Below, piece after piece: positions 22,990 through 35,595 of a DNA stretch of 64,000 nucleotides (the first letter of the stretch is position 1; the number at the start of each line of letters is the position of its first letter). The DNA is from Paraspadella gotoi. Taxonomy: Eukaryota; Chaetognatha. The notes under the pieces are model-generated. The model was not told where the DNA came from. It searched no databases and worked only from the letters and a program-made list of their open reading frames with translations. The DNA lies in NCBI GenBank assembly GCA_051294375.1, contig CM119264.1:9174764-9238763 (forward strand), given 5' to 3'. The translations under genes and the position numbers were made by a program.

Positions 22990-23280
22990 CCCCGATCTAA
23001 TACTTAAGGGAGTAGACATTTCTTATAGTTGAAACATTCTTTGAAATTTCATACCACTTCATTGATAGGGAAGCAAAGTACTCTGGATGTAAATGAACGA
23101 GACCGTGAGAGAGTCTTGATTGAAAGCTTGCAGGGTCCGACTATGTTATGGATTGATGGAGGCCTTAAACCACCAAAGCCTGTCCAAAGCCTGTCCACTG
23201 TCCGTGTCCAGCCTGGACAGTGTCCAAGCAAGATAGCTTATTTATTCAATTACGGGAAAATTTTAATATTGGTTGTACCA
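22990..23280 (-). repeat. Diverged dispersed repeat, copy 2
   Basis: Inverted relative to 21150-21430. Its outer side also carries short tandem CTGTCC-rich units (about 23176-23225) that copy 1 lacks. Confidence 0.6.
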
Positions 23281-23779
23281 ATTTCATTTTCTTTTCTAGT
23301 CTTGTTTATTTTTTATGTTTCGTTTCTTTTATAATCTCTTTCACATGTCTAATCGTATGCATTAACCATAATATACAAATTAGATTTGCGTAAATTCGAT
23401 ATTTTTTGAAAATGTCTCTCAGTTAAAAAAAACAAAAAACCAATAATTAAATTAGTACATGAACAACATGATAAAAGGAAGAGACAATGGAATTTTATAA
23501 ATAAAGCCATTTTACTATAAAAATAAATTCCAAATCCAGTCACAGGCTCGAGTTCTTCTCTCTCTCTCTCTCTCTCTCTCTCCTTTTTTTCACATTCTCA
23601 TATGTAAGTAAAAAAATCTTTCAAAACAAATCCCTATTAGTGGGTAATACGTATATACTATTTCTCCGATTTATTTATTATATATAAGTACCAAGCTTTG
23701 TTTCTCTCAGTCAAGCAATCGTCGCGAGTCTACACTTTCTTTTTCTTTTGTCTCTTTAACTCGTTTTATATTCCCCACT

Positions 23780-23961
23780 NNNNNNNNNNNNNNNNNNNNN
23801 NNNNNNNNNNNNNNNNNNNNNNNNNNNNNNNNNNNNNNNNNNNNNNNNNNNNNNNNNNNNNNNNNNNNNNNNNNNNNNNNNNNNNNNNNNNNNNNNNNNN
23901 NNNNNNNNNNAAACAAAGAGGGGGGTTCACTGAGAGAGAAAAAAAAAAGAGAGAGAGAGAG

Positions 23962-24025
<64 letters not shown>

Positions 24026-24028
24026 ATC
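23780..24028. repeat. Assembly gap followed by GA tract
   Basis: N at 23780-23910, then interrupted GA repeats to about 24025, then a short CT run. Confidence 0.85.
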
Positions 24029-24029
24029 T

Positions 24030-24775
24030 CTCTCTCTCTCTTGTTCTGTTCCTTCTGTAACTATCTAAGAGTTTTACACGGTAATCTCTTCCTGGTCACT
24101 ATTTTATTATATGTTAACATAAAACTTACTTATCAATCACTCCTTTAATTTTTCATCCTACTTTTCGCTATTTTCACTAAATTTTACAAAAAGTTGCCAG
24201 TTTAGCCACAAAACTTTTTTCTTTTCTTCCCTCAGATTTTCAATTTTGTCCCCAAGAAGTTGAAACGATAAAAAGAAATGGGTTTTCCGGGTTAAACTAA
24301 TCCTGAGCGCCGCTGCGAAAGTTATTGGCATTTAGTGCTCAACGCCCGATGTTCTGCACTGATTAGACAATAAAAGAGACAGTCTGGGTTCCAATCTGCT
24401 CTAGTCGAACAATGAACAGTTTCAATCCATTCGAAATTGAGTTTCACTCAAGAGGATGAACTATGGTCATTTCTTCTTTCATGTTTTTTTTTCCTCTCCA
24501 CCCTAATCCAGAAAAAACGCATAGATAAAATCAAAAAAGCAAGCTTCTCTCGACTGCCTCCAATTTCTATGACCAAGCATCATTTCGTGCCACTGAAAAG
24601 AAGAAAAAAATGAAAATCTCAAGAATGGAATCGTCTTCTTAAAATTCCATCCTCTTTTCCTTCCCCGTCGTCGGCTGTCGACACAAGGGCGCAGGAAAAC
24701 ACATTGGCGCCAACAACTATGAATAAGTGAAACGTTTCATCTTTATTTATTTACCGCTCTCTCTCTCTCTCTCTC
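24030..24775. other. AT-rich spacer outside the palindrome
   Basis: I see no gene or repeat beyond a terminal CT run at 24756-24775 leading into the next gap. Confidence 0.4.
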
Positions 24776-24812
24776 NNNNNNNNNNNNNNNNNNNNNNNNN
24801 AAGAGAGAAGAT

Positions 24813-27800
24813 TAAACGAATTTCAGGCCCAAAATCATAGCTGTGGCGGTATAGTTCGCACCGCCTTGCCTCCAACTTCAATTCAGCATAACTTTCTAAT
24901 TCCAAAGTTCTAACGACTTCCCTCTGTGTTGGTAAGAAGCGATTCCGACCATGAGTAAACCGCGCCAGTGGCAGAGCCGAGACTTAGGATGCCTTAGCCA
25001 TAATGACAAACAGTTTGACAAAACATGTAAGAGATACCCCAGCTGGTATCAACAACCACCCAGCAGTTTTTTTCTCGATCGACCTGAGCTGACAGAACCG
25101 GCTAATAATACAAGACGCGACCGACCGACCTCATTCATTCCAATCTCAAGGAAAATGGAATTGTAAAACTGACGGCTAATTTTGAAATCGGTTGGAGGCA
25201 TCGGCTGCGGAGGATTAAAAAAGAGATGATATCGAACGACGACGAAAAAATAAAGATGACATCGACGACTTTATAAAACTCGAAAAGTGATTAGACAAGT
25301 TAGAATAATCAAATATATGAATAACCTGTAGATAAAAAAAGAAAAAAATATTCATTAACATTAACTAGAGAAAGCGTTAAAAAAAAAGGAGGAATCATTA
25401 AAAAAACGAAATTAGAATTGTTCTATCCGAATTTTCGGTTTCGGAATTCCACTTTTTTTTTTTGCAAAGAGAAGAAGAGAACTCCATCCTTTCCAGACGC
25501 CAATCGGAGGCAAGTTATTGGCGCGTCACTAAAAGTTCAAGGAAATATTTCATCTTTAACCCAACGATCTGACTGAGCTTGTTCCTAACAAAATATATAT
25601 CTAATAGAAACTGTGTAAATGATTTGCTAAATCTAAGCAACTAAACAGCATCTTCTCAGGTTAAAAACTCGAAAATTAACTACTCGTGAGAGTAGTCACG
25701 TCAAGATCTATCCGTGATGCTCCGGTAATTGGAAATCTCTACTGAATGACTTTCGTCCTTCGACATTCTGTGTCGAAACCTCTGTGTTATCCGGTAAAAA
25801 TCCCCGGGAGGCAGCGAAATATTTAAAGGCGAGTCTTCGTCAGAAATATGCAAGAACGTCTCCTCCTTCGAAAATTAGCGACATGTCCTTCACACATAAA
25901 CCAAAAATCATGAGAGCGAAAGAAAGAAGAACAGTAGAATGAATGAGGTATCACATAATAACATTCGGACATGGGGCAAAGATAAACCACGCTGGTTTTT
26001 TGACTGGGAACCGTAGATCAGGTCTCGGAAAGTAACCAGGATCGACAGTTAGGGTAGCCTTACGGCATTACATAATTGGGATTGAGTAAAGCAACAGTTG
26101 GGGCAGTTAAAAGCGGGTTTACCGCAGTTTAAACAAACCTTGATAAAATTCGCAGCAATTTTTATGACTTATTCCGCCTCCAACCAGCATCAACACCAAT
26201 TAAAGATTCCGTCCCCGCCTTCCCTCTGCAACTTTCCTCTTCCGCCCAAAATCATTTGATTCGGCGCAAATTTTAGGATCTGCTTTCGTCCCGCTTACTA
26301 TTTTGATTTTATTCCCGCCACCGTGGGTCGTTGCCGAAAAAAATAACGAGTTTTTTTAAATTATTTTAAACTGCGGAGTTAAAAAGGATAACACGTAGAT
26401 TTTTTTTTTTTTAAAGCTTCAATTAAAAAAAATAAAAAATCGCTGAATACGAATTACGTTTGTCGCTTTTGAACTATGATCCCTTTAAAATAAGGAGAGA
26501 GAGAAAGAGGGATGGAGAAAATGAGAAAAATAAACGACGGATCGCGACTTTAAAATGAAGGGCTTACGTTGGTGAGGTCGATGCTGTGACGTTGACGACT
26601 GAGGCGAGAGCAATAACAGTAAAAGCGTCCAAGTGAAACGAACTGAAAGAAAAAAAAAAGAAAATACATCAATGACATAACTTTTAAAAATATATAATTT
26701 TTTCGTGATTCCTGACCTAAAATTTATGTTTGTTTGATTTTGTTTGATTGATTTAAACTGATTTAAACTGATTTGTTTGATTAATTGAAGTCAGAGGTTT
26801 TATTTCTTAATAATCGTTGCTTTCGTAAACACGCAACGGCAACCCCAAAAAAAAAAAACTAAAAGGGAAAAAAAAAGAAAAAGCGGGGAACCCGGAGGGG
26901 GGGTTTTCTATTAGGAAAAGAAAGGTTTATTCCCAGAAAAAAAAGGTTTGACCTGGGATTTACGGTAAAGATTAAAGGGCGAGGGGCACTAACGTGGCTG
27001 CATTCGGAAAGGAAGACACGAGACACTGCGGGGAGAGAGAGAGAGAGAGAGAGAGAGAAGAGAAGAGAGAGAGAGAGAGAGAGAGAAGAGAAGAGAGAGA
27101 GAGAGAGAGAGCGAGAGTACGTATATATTTTCAACTCGAGGGCATTTAGCTTTAAACCTTTTTTAATTTGATTCTGGTAAAAAATAAATATTAACGAAGA
27201 AAAAAAAGCAACATAATCAAACAATTTGTCAATATCAAGCAAATACGTAAAATACAAAAGATATCCGGTACATACGCTGGAGAACTAAAAGAACAGCGCT
27301 GGGCAAAATCAAGCGGACTCCATAAAGTCGAACTATTTATGGAAGAATTCGTTCAAAAAATTGGGTCATATAGCGTCATCGTCTCCTCCTGAAGCGGAGG
27401 TGAACAAGGGCGTCGCGCCCCGCGCTCCATCGTAAATCGTCTCGCGCGTCGAATCCGCCGGGGAAAAAAAATGGGCGTGGCTGAGAAAAGACGAAAACAA
27501 GTCGCGCATCGCATCGAGTATGCGAGTGGCGCGGGAAAAAAAATGGGAGAAGTGGCATAAAGACGAAAATCTCTCAAAATTAAGGTGGTGCGGACAAAAG
27601 GGGAATTTCTGGAAAAGACGAAACCTCTCTTCTCTCTCTGTCTCTCTCTCTCTCTCTCTCTCGTCTTCTCTCTCCATGCTCTCTCGCTCTCTGCTCTCCT
27701 TGTTCCTAATTCATCATTCGATTCTTTCTCCATTTTTTTTACAATTGCTACAATTACAATTATTAGTCCTGCTCTATTCTTTTTTAGCGTTTATCCGTTA

Positions 27801-28171
27801 AATTGGTTTATATTATAGAAAAAACAATTTGCAATTGCTTTGATCAACAAAAAATATGGGCCGTATTGTTTTTTTCTTCTTATTGTCTCAATTATCAAGC
27901 GATTCCAATTCTAGTTCACAGTTTGACAGTTTTAAGTCGTAGAAAAACGAGCGCAACAACCGAAAAATCTCACTGAAAAAATTTGTGCCGAGAGAGAGTA
28001 AAAGAAATGAGGAAAAGGTATGGGAATTTGTTCACGGTGAAATTTTTTAAGAGATTGGACAATTTTATATTCTTAAATGGAAATTTTTTTCAAAGTAGGA
28101 ATGAGAAAGAGAGAGAGAGAAATAAGAGATAGAAAAGGAGACAAAGACAGACATAGAGACAGAGTGAAAGA

Positions 28172-28233
<62 letters not shown>

Positions 28234-28251
28234 AGAGAGAAGAGAAAGAGA

Positions 28252-28285
<34 letters not shown>

Positions 28286-28724
28286 AGAGAAAGAGAGAGA
28301 ATGAGAAAAGAGACAGAGAGAGATAATATCCTCATGACGACGACTGTGTTTTGAATTGGGAAAAGTTGGAGAAGGGAAATAAAGCATTAGAGGAAAACCT
28401 TTAATTTCATTTCATTGTTTGCTCTCTCCTTTCTTTTTCCAGTCTGTTTTCTGAGTGACAAGGAAGAAATATAAAAGAGTTGATTTCCAATTTTGGTAGA
28501 GTAAAATGCATGTAGGCTTATAAATAATTTAAGTAATGAAAATTTCACAGTTAGTAATTAAACACTAAGTAAATTTCAAAGGTAATTAAACATTTAGCGA
28601 AAGAAAACAAATGCTAAAAATTTATTTTTCCGGTTTATTCCTATCAATATATAAGGATGTTTGCGTTAGGTTAACTATTAAATCAAACAGCAAATACATT
28701 TTTACGAATACTCAACTTATGCGC
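24813..28724. repeat. Giant inverted repeat 1, left arm
   Basis: The arm matches the reverse complement of 28908-32625 along its length. Checked landmarks: CTCAACTTATGCGC at 28711-28724 pairs with GCGCATAAGTTGAG at 28908-28921, and the outer block near 24830-24970 pairs with 32480-32625. Differences seen are mainly one-base indels plus microsatellite length changes. A 25-N gap (24776-24800) sits directly outside it. The arm carries a minus-strand copy of candidate exon 2. It may be a true inverted duplication or a foldback assembly artefact. Confidence 0.85.
26568..26642 (-). CDS. Inverted copy of candidate exon 2
   Basis: On the minus strand this 75-bp piece follows a polypyrimidine tract ending TTTCAG and precedes the donor GTAAGC, mirroring 30877-30948. 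In the same phase it also encodes a hydrophobic core (TWTLLLLLLS) then a polar Gln/Ser/Thr/His segment. It differs from the other copy by several single-base indels that leave the exit phase the same. For the gene read on + it lies in antisense inside intron 1. Confidence 0.35.
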
Positions 28725-28806
28725 TTAAAGAAAACAAAAAAAAAAACCTTTGAATCAGCAGAAAAAACTCGAAGGAAAAAAGTAAAATGCATTGAAACTA
28801 TCGGGG

Positions 28807-28808
<2 letters not shown>

Positions 28809-28896
<88 letters not shown>
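28809..28896 (+). repeat. (GA)n microsatellite at the axis of inverted repeat 1
   Basis: An 88-bp GA run lies in the 183-bp spacer (28725-28907) between the two arms. Confidence 0.9.
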
Positions 28897-28897
<1 letters not shown>

Positions 28898-28907
28898 AGA
28901 GAGAAGA

Positions 28908-29327
28908 GCGCATAAGTTGAGTATCGTAAAAATGTATTTGCTGTTTGATTTAATAGTTAACCTAACGCAAACATCCTTATATTATTGATAGGAATAAACC
29001 GGAAAAATAAATTTTTAGCATTTGTTTTCTTTCGCTAAATGTTTAATTACCTTTGAAATTTACTTAGTGTTTAATTACTAACTGTGAAATTTTCATTACT
29101 TAAATTATTTATAGCCTACATGCATTTTACTCTACCAAAATTGGAAATCAACTCTTTTATATTTTCTTCCTTGTCACTCAGAAAACAGACTGGAAAAGAA
29201 AGGAGAGAGCAAACAATGAAATGAAATTAAAGGTTTTCCTCTAATGCTTTATTTCCCTTCTCCAACTTTTCCCAATTCAAACACAGTCGTCGTCATGAGG
29301 ATATATCTCTCTCTGTCTCTTTCTCAT

Positions 29328-29416
<89 letters not shown>

Positions 29417-29870
29417 TCTCTTTCACTCGTCTCTCATGTCTGTCTTTGTCTCTTTTCTATCTCTTATCTTCTCTTCTCTCTCTTTCTCATTCCTACTTTG
29501 AAAAAAATTTCCATTTAAGAGATATAAAATTGTCCAATCTCTTAAAAATTCACGTGACAAATTCCCATACCTTTCCTCATTTACTTTTACTCTCTCTCGC
29601 ACAAATTTTTTTCAGCTGAGATTTTTCGGTTGTTGCCTCGTTTTCTACGACTTAAAACGTCAAACGTGACTAGAATGGAATCGTTGATAATTGAGACAAA
29701 AGAAGAAAAACAATACGGCCCATATTTTTTTTGATCAAGCAATTGCAAATTGTTTTTCATAAATAAACAATTTAACGGATAAAACGCTAAAAAGAATAGA
29801 GCAGGACTAATAATTGTAATTGTAGCAATTGTAAAAAAATGGGAAGAAATCGAATGATGAATTAGGGAAC

Positions 29871-29935
<65 letters not shown>

Positions 29936-30429
29936 TTTCGTCTTTTCCAAAATTCCCCTTTTTGTCCGCACCACCTTAATTTTGAGAGATTTTCGTCTTT
30001 ATGCCACTTCTCCCATTTTTTTTTCCCGCGCCACTCGATACTCGATCGATGCGCGACTTGTTTCGTCTTTTCTCAGCCACGCCCATTTTTTTTCCCGGGG
30101 ATTCGACGCGCGAGACGATTTACGATGGAGCGCGGGCGACGATCGCCTTTTCACCTCCGCTTCAGGAGGAGACGATGACGTATATGACCCAATTTTTGAC
30201 GAATTCTTCCATAAATTATCGACTTTATGAGTTCCGCTTTTGCCCAGCGCTGTTCTTTAGTTCTCCAGCGTTATGTACCGGGATATTTTCTTTGTATTTT
30301 ACGTATTTGCTTGATATTGACAAATTGTTTGATTATGTTGCTTTTTTTTCTCGTTAATATTTATTTTTTTACCAGAATCAAATTAAAAAAGGTTTAAAGC
30401 TAAATGCCCTCGAGTGAAATATATACGTA

Positions 30430-30522
<93 letters not shown>

Positions 30523-32625
30523 TCTCTCCCCCGCGTGTCTCGGTGTCTCCCCTTTCCGAATGCAGCCCACGTTAGTGCCCCTCGCCCTTTAATCTTACCG
30601 AAATCCCAGGTCAAACCTTTTCTGAATAACTCTCCTATAGAAACCCCTCCGTCCCGTTTCTTTTTTCCTTTAGTTTTATTTTTGGTTGCCGTTGCGTGTT
30701 TACGAAAGCAACGATTATTAAGAAATAAACCTCTGACTTCAATTAATCAAACAAATCAGTTAAATCAGTTAAATCAATCAAACAAAATCAAACAAAACAT
30801 AAATTTAGTCAGAATCCGAAAAAATTATATATTTTAAAGATATGTCATTGATGTATTTTCTTTTTTTTTCTTTCAGTCGTTTCCACTTGGACGCTTTTAC
30901 TGCTTATTGCTCTCGCTCAGTCGTCAACGTCCGATCGACCTCACCAACGTAAGCCCTTCATTTTAAAGTCGCGATCCGTCGTTTATTTTTCTCATTTTCT
31001 CATCCTCTTTCTCTCTCTCCTTTTTTTAAAGGGATCATAGTTCAAAAAGCGACAACGTAATTCGTATTCAGCGATTTTTATTTTTTAATTTGAAGCTTTA
31101 AAAAAAAAAAATCTACGTGTTTATCCTTTTAACTCCGAGTTTAAATAATTAAAAAACTCGTTATTTTTTCGGCAACGACCCACGGGCGAATAAAATCAAA
31201 ATAGTAAGCGACGAAAGCAGATCCTAAAATTGCGCGAATCCAAATGATTTTGGGCGGGAAGAGGAAAAGTTTGCAGAGGGGAAGGCGGGGACGGAATCTT
31301 TAATGGGTTGATGCTGTGGAGGCGGAATAAGTCATAAAAATGCTGGTAATTTATCAAGGTTGTTTAAACTGCGGTAACCGTTTAACTGCCCCAACTGTGC
31401 TTACTCAATCCCAATTATGTAATGCCGTAAGGCTACCCTAGACTGTCGATCCTGGTTACTTTCCGAGACCTGATCTACGGTTCCCAGTCAAAAAACCAGG
31501 TTGGTTTATCTTTGCCCATGTCCGAATGTTATATGTGATACCTCATTCATTTACTGTTCTCTTTCTTTCTCTCTCATGATTTTTGGTTTATGTGTAAGGA
31601 CGATGTCGATTTTCGAAGAGGAGACGTTCTTGATATTTCTGACGAAGACTCGCCTTTAAATATTTCGCTCCTCCCGGGATTTTTACGGATAACACAGAGG
31701 TTCACACAGAATGTCCGAAGACCGAAAGTCATTCGTAGAGATGTTCCAATACCGGAGCATCACGGATTGATCTGACGTGACTACCTCTACGAGTAGTTAA
31801 TTTTCGAGTTTTAACCTGAGGAAGATGCTGTTTAGTGCTTAGATTAGCAAATCATTTACACAGTTTCTATTAGATATATATTTTGTTAGAACAAGCTCAG
31901 TCAGATCGTGGGGTTAAAGATGAAATTTCCTTGAACTTTAGTGACGCAATAACTGCCTCCCGATTGGGTTCTGGAAAGGATGGAGTTCTCTTCTTCTTTT
32001 GCAAAAAAAAAAGTGAATTCGAAACCGAAAATTCGGATAGAAAATTCTAATTCGTTTTTTTAATGATTCCTCCTTTTTTTAACGCTTTCTCTGTTAATGT
32101 TAATGAATATTTTTCTCTTTTTTTTATCTACCAGGTTATTCATTATCTGATTATTCTAACTTGTCTTAATCACTTCGAGTTTATAAAGTCGTCGATGTCA
32201 TCTTTATTTTTTCGTCGTCGTCGATATCATCTCTTTTTTAATCCTCCGCAGCGATGCCTCCAACCCGATTTCAAAATTAGCGTCAGTTTTACAATTCCAT
32301 TTCCTTGAGATTGGAATCGAATGAGGTCGGTCGGTCGGTCTGTATTATTAGCGGTCTGTCAGTCGGTCGATCGAGAAAAAAACTGTGGGTTGGTTGTGAT
32401 ACCCAGCTGGGGTATCTTACATGTTGTCAACTGTTGTCATTATGGGCTAAGGATCCTAAGTCTCGCTTCCTGCCACTGGCGCGGTTACTCATGGTCGGAA
32501 TCGCTTCTACCAACACAGAGGGAAGTCGTTAGAACTTTGGATAGAAAGGTTATGCTGAATGAAGTTGGAGGCAAGGCGGTGCGAATATACCGCCACAGCT
32601 AATGATTTGGGCCTGAATTCGTTAT
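28908..32625. repeat. Giant inverted repeat 1, right arm
   Basis: Reverse complement of 24813-28724. Internal CT tracts (29319-29412, 30430-30528) mirror GA tracts of the left arm with different lengths and interruptions. The arm ends shortly before the CT tract preceding candidate exon 3. Confidence 0.85.
30877..30948 (+). CDS. Candidate exon 2: signal-peptide core
   Basis: A T-rich tract ending TTTCAG (30871-30876) precedes 72 bp that end at the donor GTAAGC (30949). Read in phase 1, it encodes VSTWTLLLLIALAQSSTS, a typical signal-peptide hydrophobic core followed by a small-residue region suitable for cleavage, then a polar segment. Joined to exon 1 (20811-20835) it gives an N-terminus of normal signal-peptide length. 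It exits in phase 1. Direct splicing to 32890 would hit a stop within 17 codons, so either a sequence error or an unseen exon lies between. Confidence 0.45.
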
Positions 32626-32648
32626 CATAGTCTTTCCACGTACTGATA

Positions 32649-32652
<4 letters not shown>

Positions 32653-32690
<38 letters not shown>

Positions 32691-32782
32691 TTTCTCTCTC
32701 TCTCGTCTTCTCTCCTCTCTCTCTCCCTCTCTCTCTCTCTTTCTCTCTTCTCTCTCTCTCTCTCTCTCTTCTTCTATCTCTA

Positions 32783-32837
<55 letters not shown>

Positions 32838-32887
32838 TTCTCTCTCTCTCTTTCTCTCTCTTTCTTTCTCTCTTCTCTCTCTCTCTC
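32653..32887 (-). repeat. Long CT tract abutting an acceptor
   Basis: About 235 bp of CT with occasional CTTT and CTTCT interruptions runs directly into CAG at 32887-32889. It is pyrimidine-pure enough to act as an extreme polypyrimidine tract. The minus-strand Arg/Glu frame (32599-33066) is an artefact. Confidence 0.85.
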
Positions 32888-32889
32888 AG

Positions 32890-33775
32890 ATGACGGAGGA
32901 CGTCGGCTCTCACTTCCCCAGAGTCGCCAGAGGAACTAAAGTGGTCGTGAAGACGGGAGAAGCAGACGACGAAGAAATTGAACCCGTACGCGCGGCCAGC
33001 GACCCTAAAGGGGCGGTGGAAGGGACCAGAGCGGCCAGCGCCGGCTTGCCCGCTCTCAGAGTCCAATCGAAGGACGACAACAACGACAACAACGACAACA
33101 AAGACGCTTTGGTGACTTCGAGGTCCCTCAACGCGGGGACCGATGAAAGATCAAAGGGAAAATATTACGAGAGACTTTTTTTGGAGGACGACGACGACAA
33201 TGACAACGACGACGTCAATGACAAGGACGACGCCAACGACGAATCCTTACTGGACGCGATGATCTACCCGAGCGCGCGTCCGGCGACGCCCGTCGACGCC
33301 GCCCCAGAAACTCGGCGTCGGTCCGGACTCCGCGTCAAAGTTTCTTCGTCCTCAGCTTCAGAGTCCACTTCGACGACTGAGCCACAGCGCACCCCCCAAA
33401 GCGGTGCCGCCTCTTCTCGACCGGAAATGTGGCGCTACGCCACCGTAGACGCGACCCCGGGTGACGACGCGTGGCGCGCTTCCGGCGTCGTCGTCGTCGA
33501 ACCTTTCGCAGAAAGTTTGGACGACGAGGGTCGACTCTTCGTCGGCGGACACGGCGAAGGAGGCGGAGATAGCGTCAGCGACAGCGACAGCGTCAGCGAC
33601 AGCCGCGGTCAAAACATCTCCATTCCCTCTCATGATGGATTAACCGGAACCAACTCGTCTCCTCGATGCGATTCTCGTCTTGACGCCCGTTTTCGCCGCA
33701 AGTATCGGTTGCTGCATCCTCCTTGCCGCAAATCTATTCGCACTCTGCTGCATCCCTTCTGCAAAGGAGTATTGG
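32890..33775 (+). CDS. Candidate exon 3: acidic ectodomain plus transmembrane helix
   Basis: This is the longest host-like coding region of the window. After CAG (32887-32889) a frame beginning ATGACGGAGGACG stays open for 300 codons. Its content is protein-like: charged start, Asp/Asn-rich blocks (about residues 57-120), Ser/Thr/Pro-rich middle, and a Ser-Asp repeat near residue 230. Base composition is GC-rich, unlike the flanks. From 33644 the neighbouring frame takes over with a clear membrane helix (TPVFAASIGCCILLAANLF). It ends in phase 0 at TGG (33773-33775), exactly before the donor GTGAGT. An apparent one-base error near 33641-33655 separates ectodomain from helix. No family is recognised. 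With exons 1-2 it would be a single-pass type I membrane protein. Confidence 0.5.
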
Positions 33776-33888
33776 GTGAGTTCAGCAAATGATTTAAATT
33801 CTCAGTAATATATGTATAATAAAATGATGATAAATAATGTTTTTTATATCGGTTCCTTCTTATTTATATTTTTATGACTGTCTGTCTC

Positions 33889-33938
<50 letters not shown>

Positions 33939-33939
33939 A

Positions 33940-33976
<37 letters not shown>

Positions 33977-34980
33977 CTCTCTCGTCTCTCTCTCTCTGTC
34001 CCCTTTCTCTCGCTCATTCTTTCCCCTCCTTATCGCGTTTTTGCTTGAGCGCTTATTCTCTCTCGCCGAGGTCCTTTCATTCCTTCACCTCTTTGACAAT
34101 TCCATCTGCAAAAAAAAGTTGAGATGATTTGTTGTGTGGGGAGAAGTCGATGTGTGGTGGTGAAGCCTCTCTGTTCCTTATCGGGAGCAGGAAGAACAAT
34201 TTTATGATTTTTTTTTAAAAAATTTTTCACCAGTCAAACTGTGCTTTGACAGTTTTTCCAATTTCCAATAACCTTTTGACATAATTTTTGGGACACTTTT
34301 ATTCTTTCTCTTCATTTTACTTGTGAAAGTCCAAAAAAGTATCGCTTTCCAATATTCTTTCTTTCNNNNNNNNNNNNNNNNNNNNNNNNNNNNNNNNNNN
34401 NNNNNNNNNNNNNNNNNNNNNNNNNNNNNNNNNNNNNNNNNNNNNNNNNNNNNNNNNNNNNNNNNNNNNNNNNNNNNNNNNNNNNNNNNNNNNNNNNNTC
34501 TCTCCATTTCTGCGAGAGACCTCTCTCATTTTTCATTTTCACCTCTCGGCACACCCTTTCTCGTAATCCCTTCACCCCGGGTCTTGATGAGAAGCAGCTT
34601 CCGATTTAAATAGTGGTGAATTATATATTGATTTTTGAATATGCTCTCTCCACAATGTGGAGTCCACATATCGTTAATTTTTAAAAATATTATTTTAGAT
34701 TGCAAAGTAAAACCAATGTATGTTTGTACCGAAAAAAATATTTTAAATGCATAAGACTTATTATATTCTTTTATAAGTACATGATAAAATGGATGAAAGA
34801 TCTTCATCAGAAGCCAATAAAAAAAAGTTATTGTATTATTAAGTAATCAGGAAAAATTGAAAGATAACTAAAAAGTTTCCTAAACAGAAAGAAACCAAAA
34901 AAAAAGGAAAGTGAGAAAAAAGACATAAACCGCGAAACCCGAGGAAATGATGAAATTGCAAAAACAGCGCTCTTCCTCCA

Positions 34981-35014
<34 letters not shown>

Positions 35015-35590
35015 NNNNNNNNNNNNNNNNNNNNNNNNNNNNNNNNNNNNNNNNNNNNNNNNNNNNNNNNNNNNNNAAAAAAAAAAAAAATAGAAAAAAA
35101 AACTTTGAAAAAATGTGAAATTGGTGATATGGAGGAGGATCCATATTTCACGCTGTCGTGAAACTATCGTCGCAATATTCGTCGTGGCCTCCGTTGATGG
35201 CGTCGACTGCATCACCATAAATATAAAATAGTCGTTAATACGTAGTGTCATCACCTTCGTCATACCTTTTGTTATTTACAATCTTTATGGTTCCATGAAT
35301 TTCACTTTACCCTTTTCGTCCCCTTCGATAAAGCAAATTTTGTTTACAGTTTCCGTTATTCATTTCATTATAAGCTAATCTTAAAAGATCTAAAAATCTC
35401 CTTAACCTAAATTAAATAATTTTGTAATTTTGTAATCTCAAAACCATTTTTGTCTTTGTTTTTATTTGTCATATCTTAATGTCTTGTCACTTAATGTTTT
35501 GTCCTTCCCCGACATCCTCACATTTAACGCAGTGATGTCTCGATCATTTTTTTCAATTCCTTTCGTTCACAATTTATGGAGTCGCAATCG
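33776..35590. other. Putative intron with simple repeats and two gaps
   Basis: It holds (TCTG)n and (CT)n at about 33873-34013, an N gap at 34366-34498 entered by CTTTC, and a CT run at 34984-35014 leading into an N gap at 35015-35076. I see no exon. Confidence 0.5.
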
Positions 35591-35595
35591 TCACC

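Noticed and set aside
24951-25166. 71-codon + frame in palindrome 1, left arm
   Set aside because: The mirror copy is not open in the same way and no splice sites or family support it.
27353-27733. Overlapping frames on the minus strand of palindrome 1, left arm (mirror 29982-30357)
   Set aside because: Short protein-like fragments appear, but both copies are broken differently and a CT repeat supplies much of the length; splicing them in front of exon 2 would destroy the signal peptide.
30877-32890. Direct splicing of candidate exon 2 to exon 3 as assembled
   Set aside because: Phase 1 exit enters a frame with an early stop; a base error or another exon is needed, so I did not present a joined protein.
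32599-33066. 155-codon minus-strand frame overlapping the start of exon 3
   Set aside because: Mostly Arg/Glu/Lys from the CT tract read in antisense.
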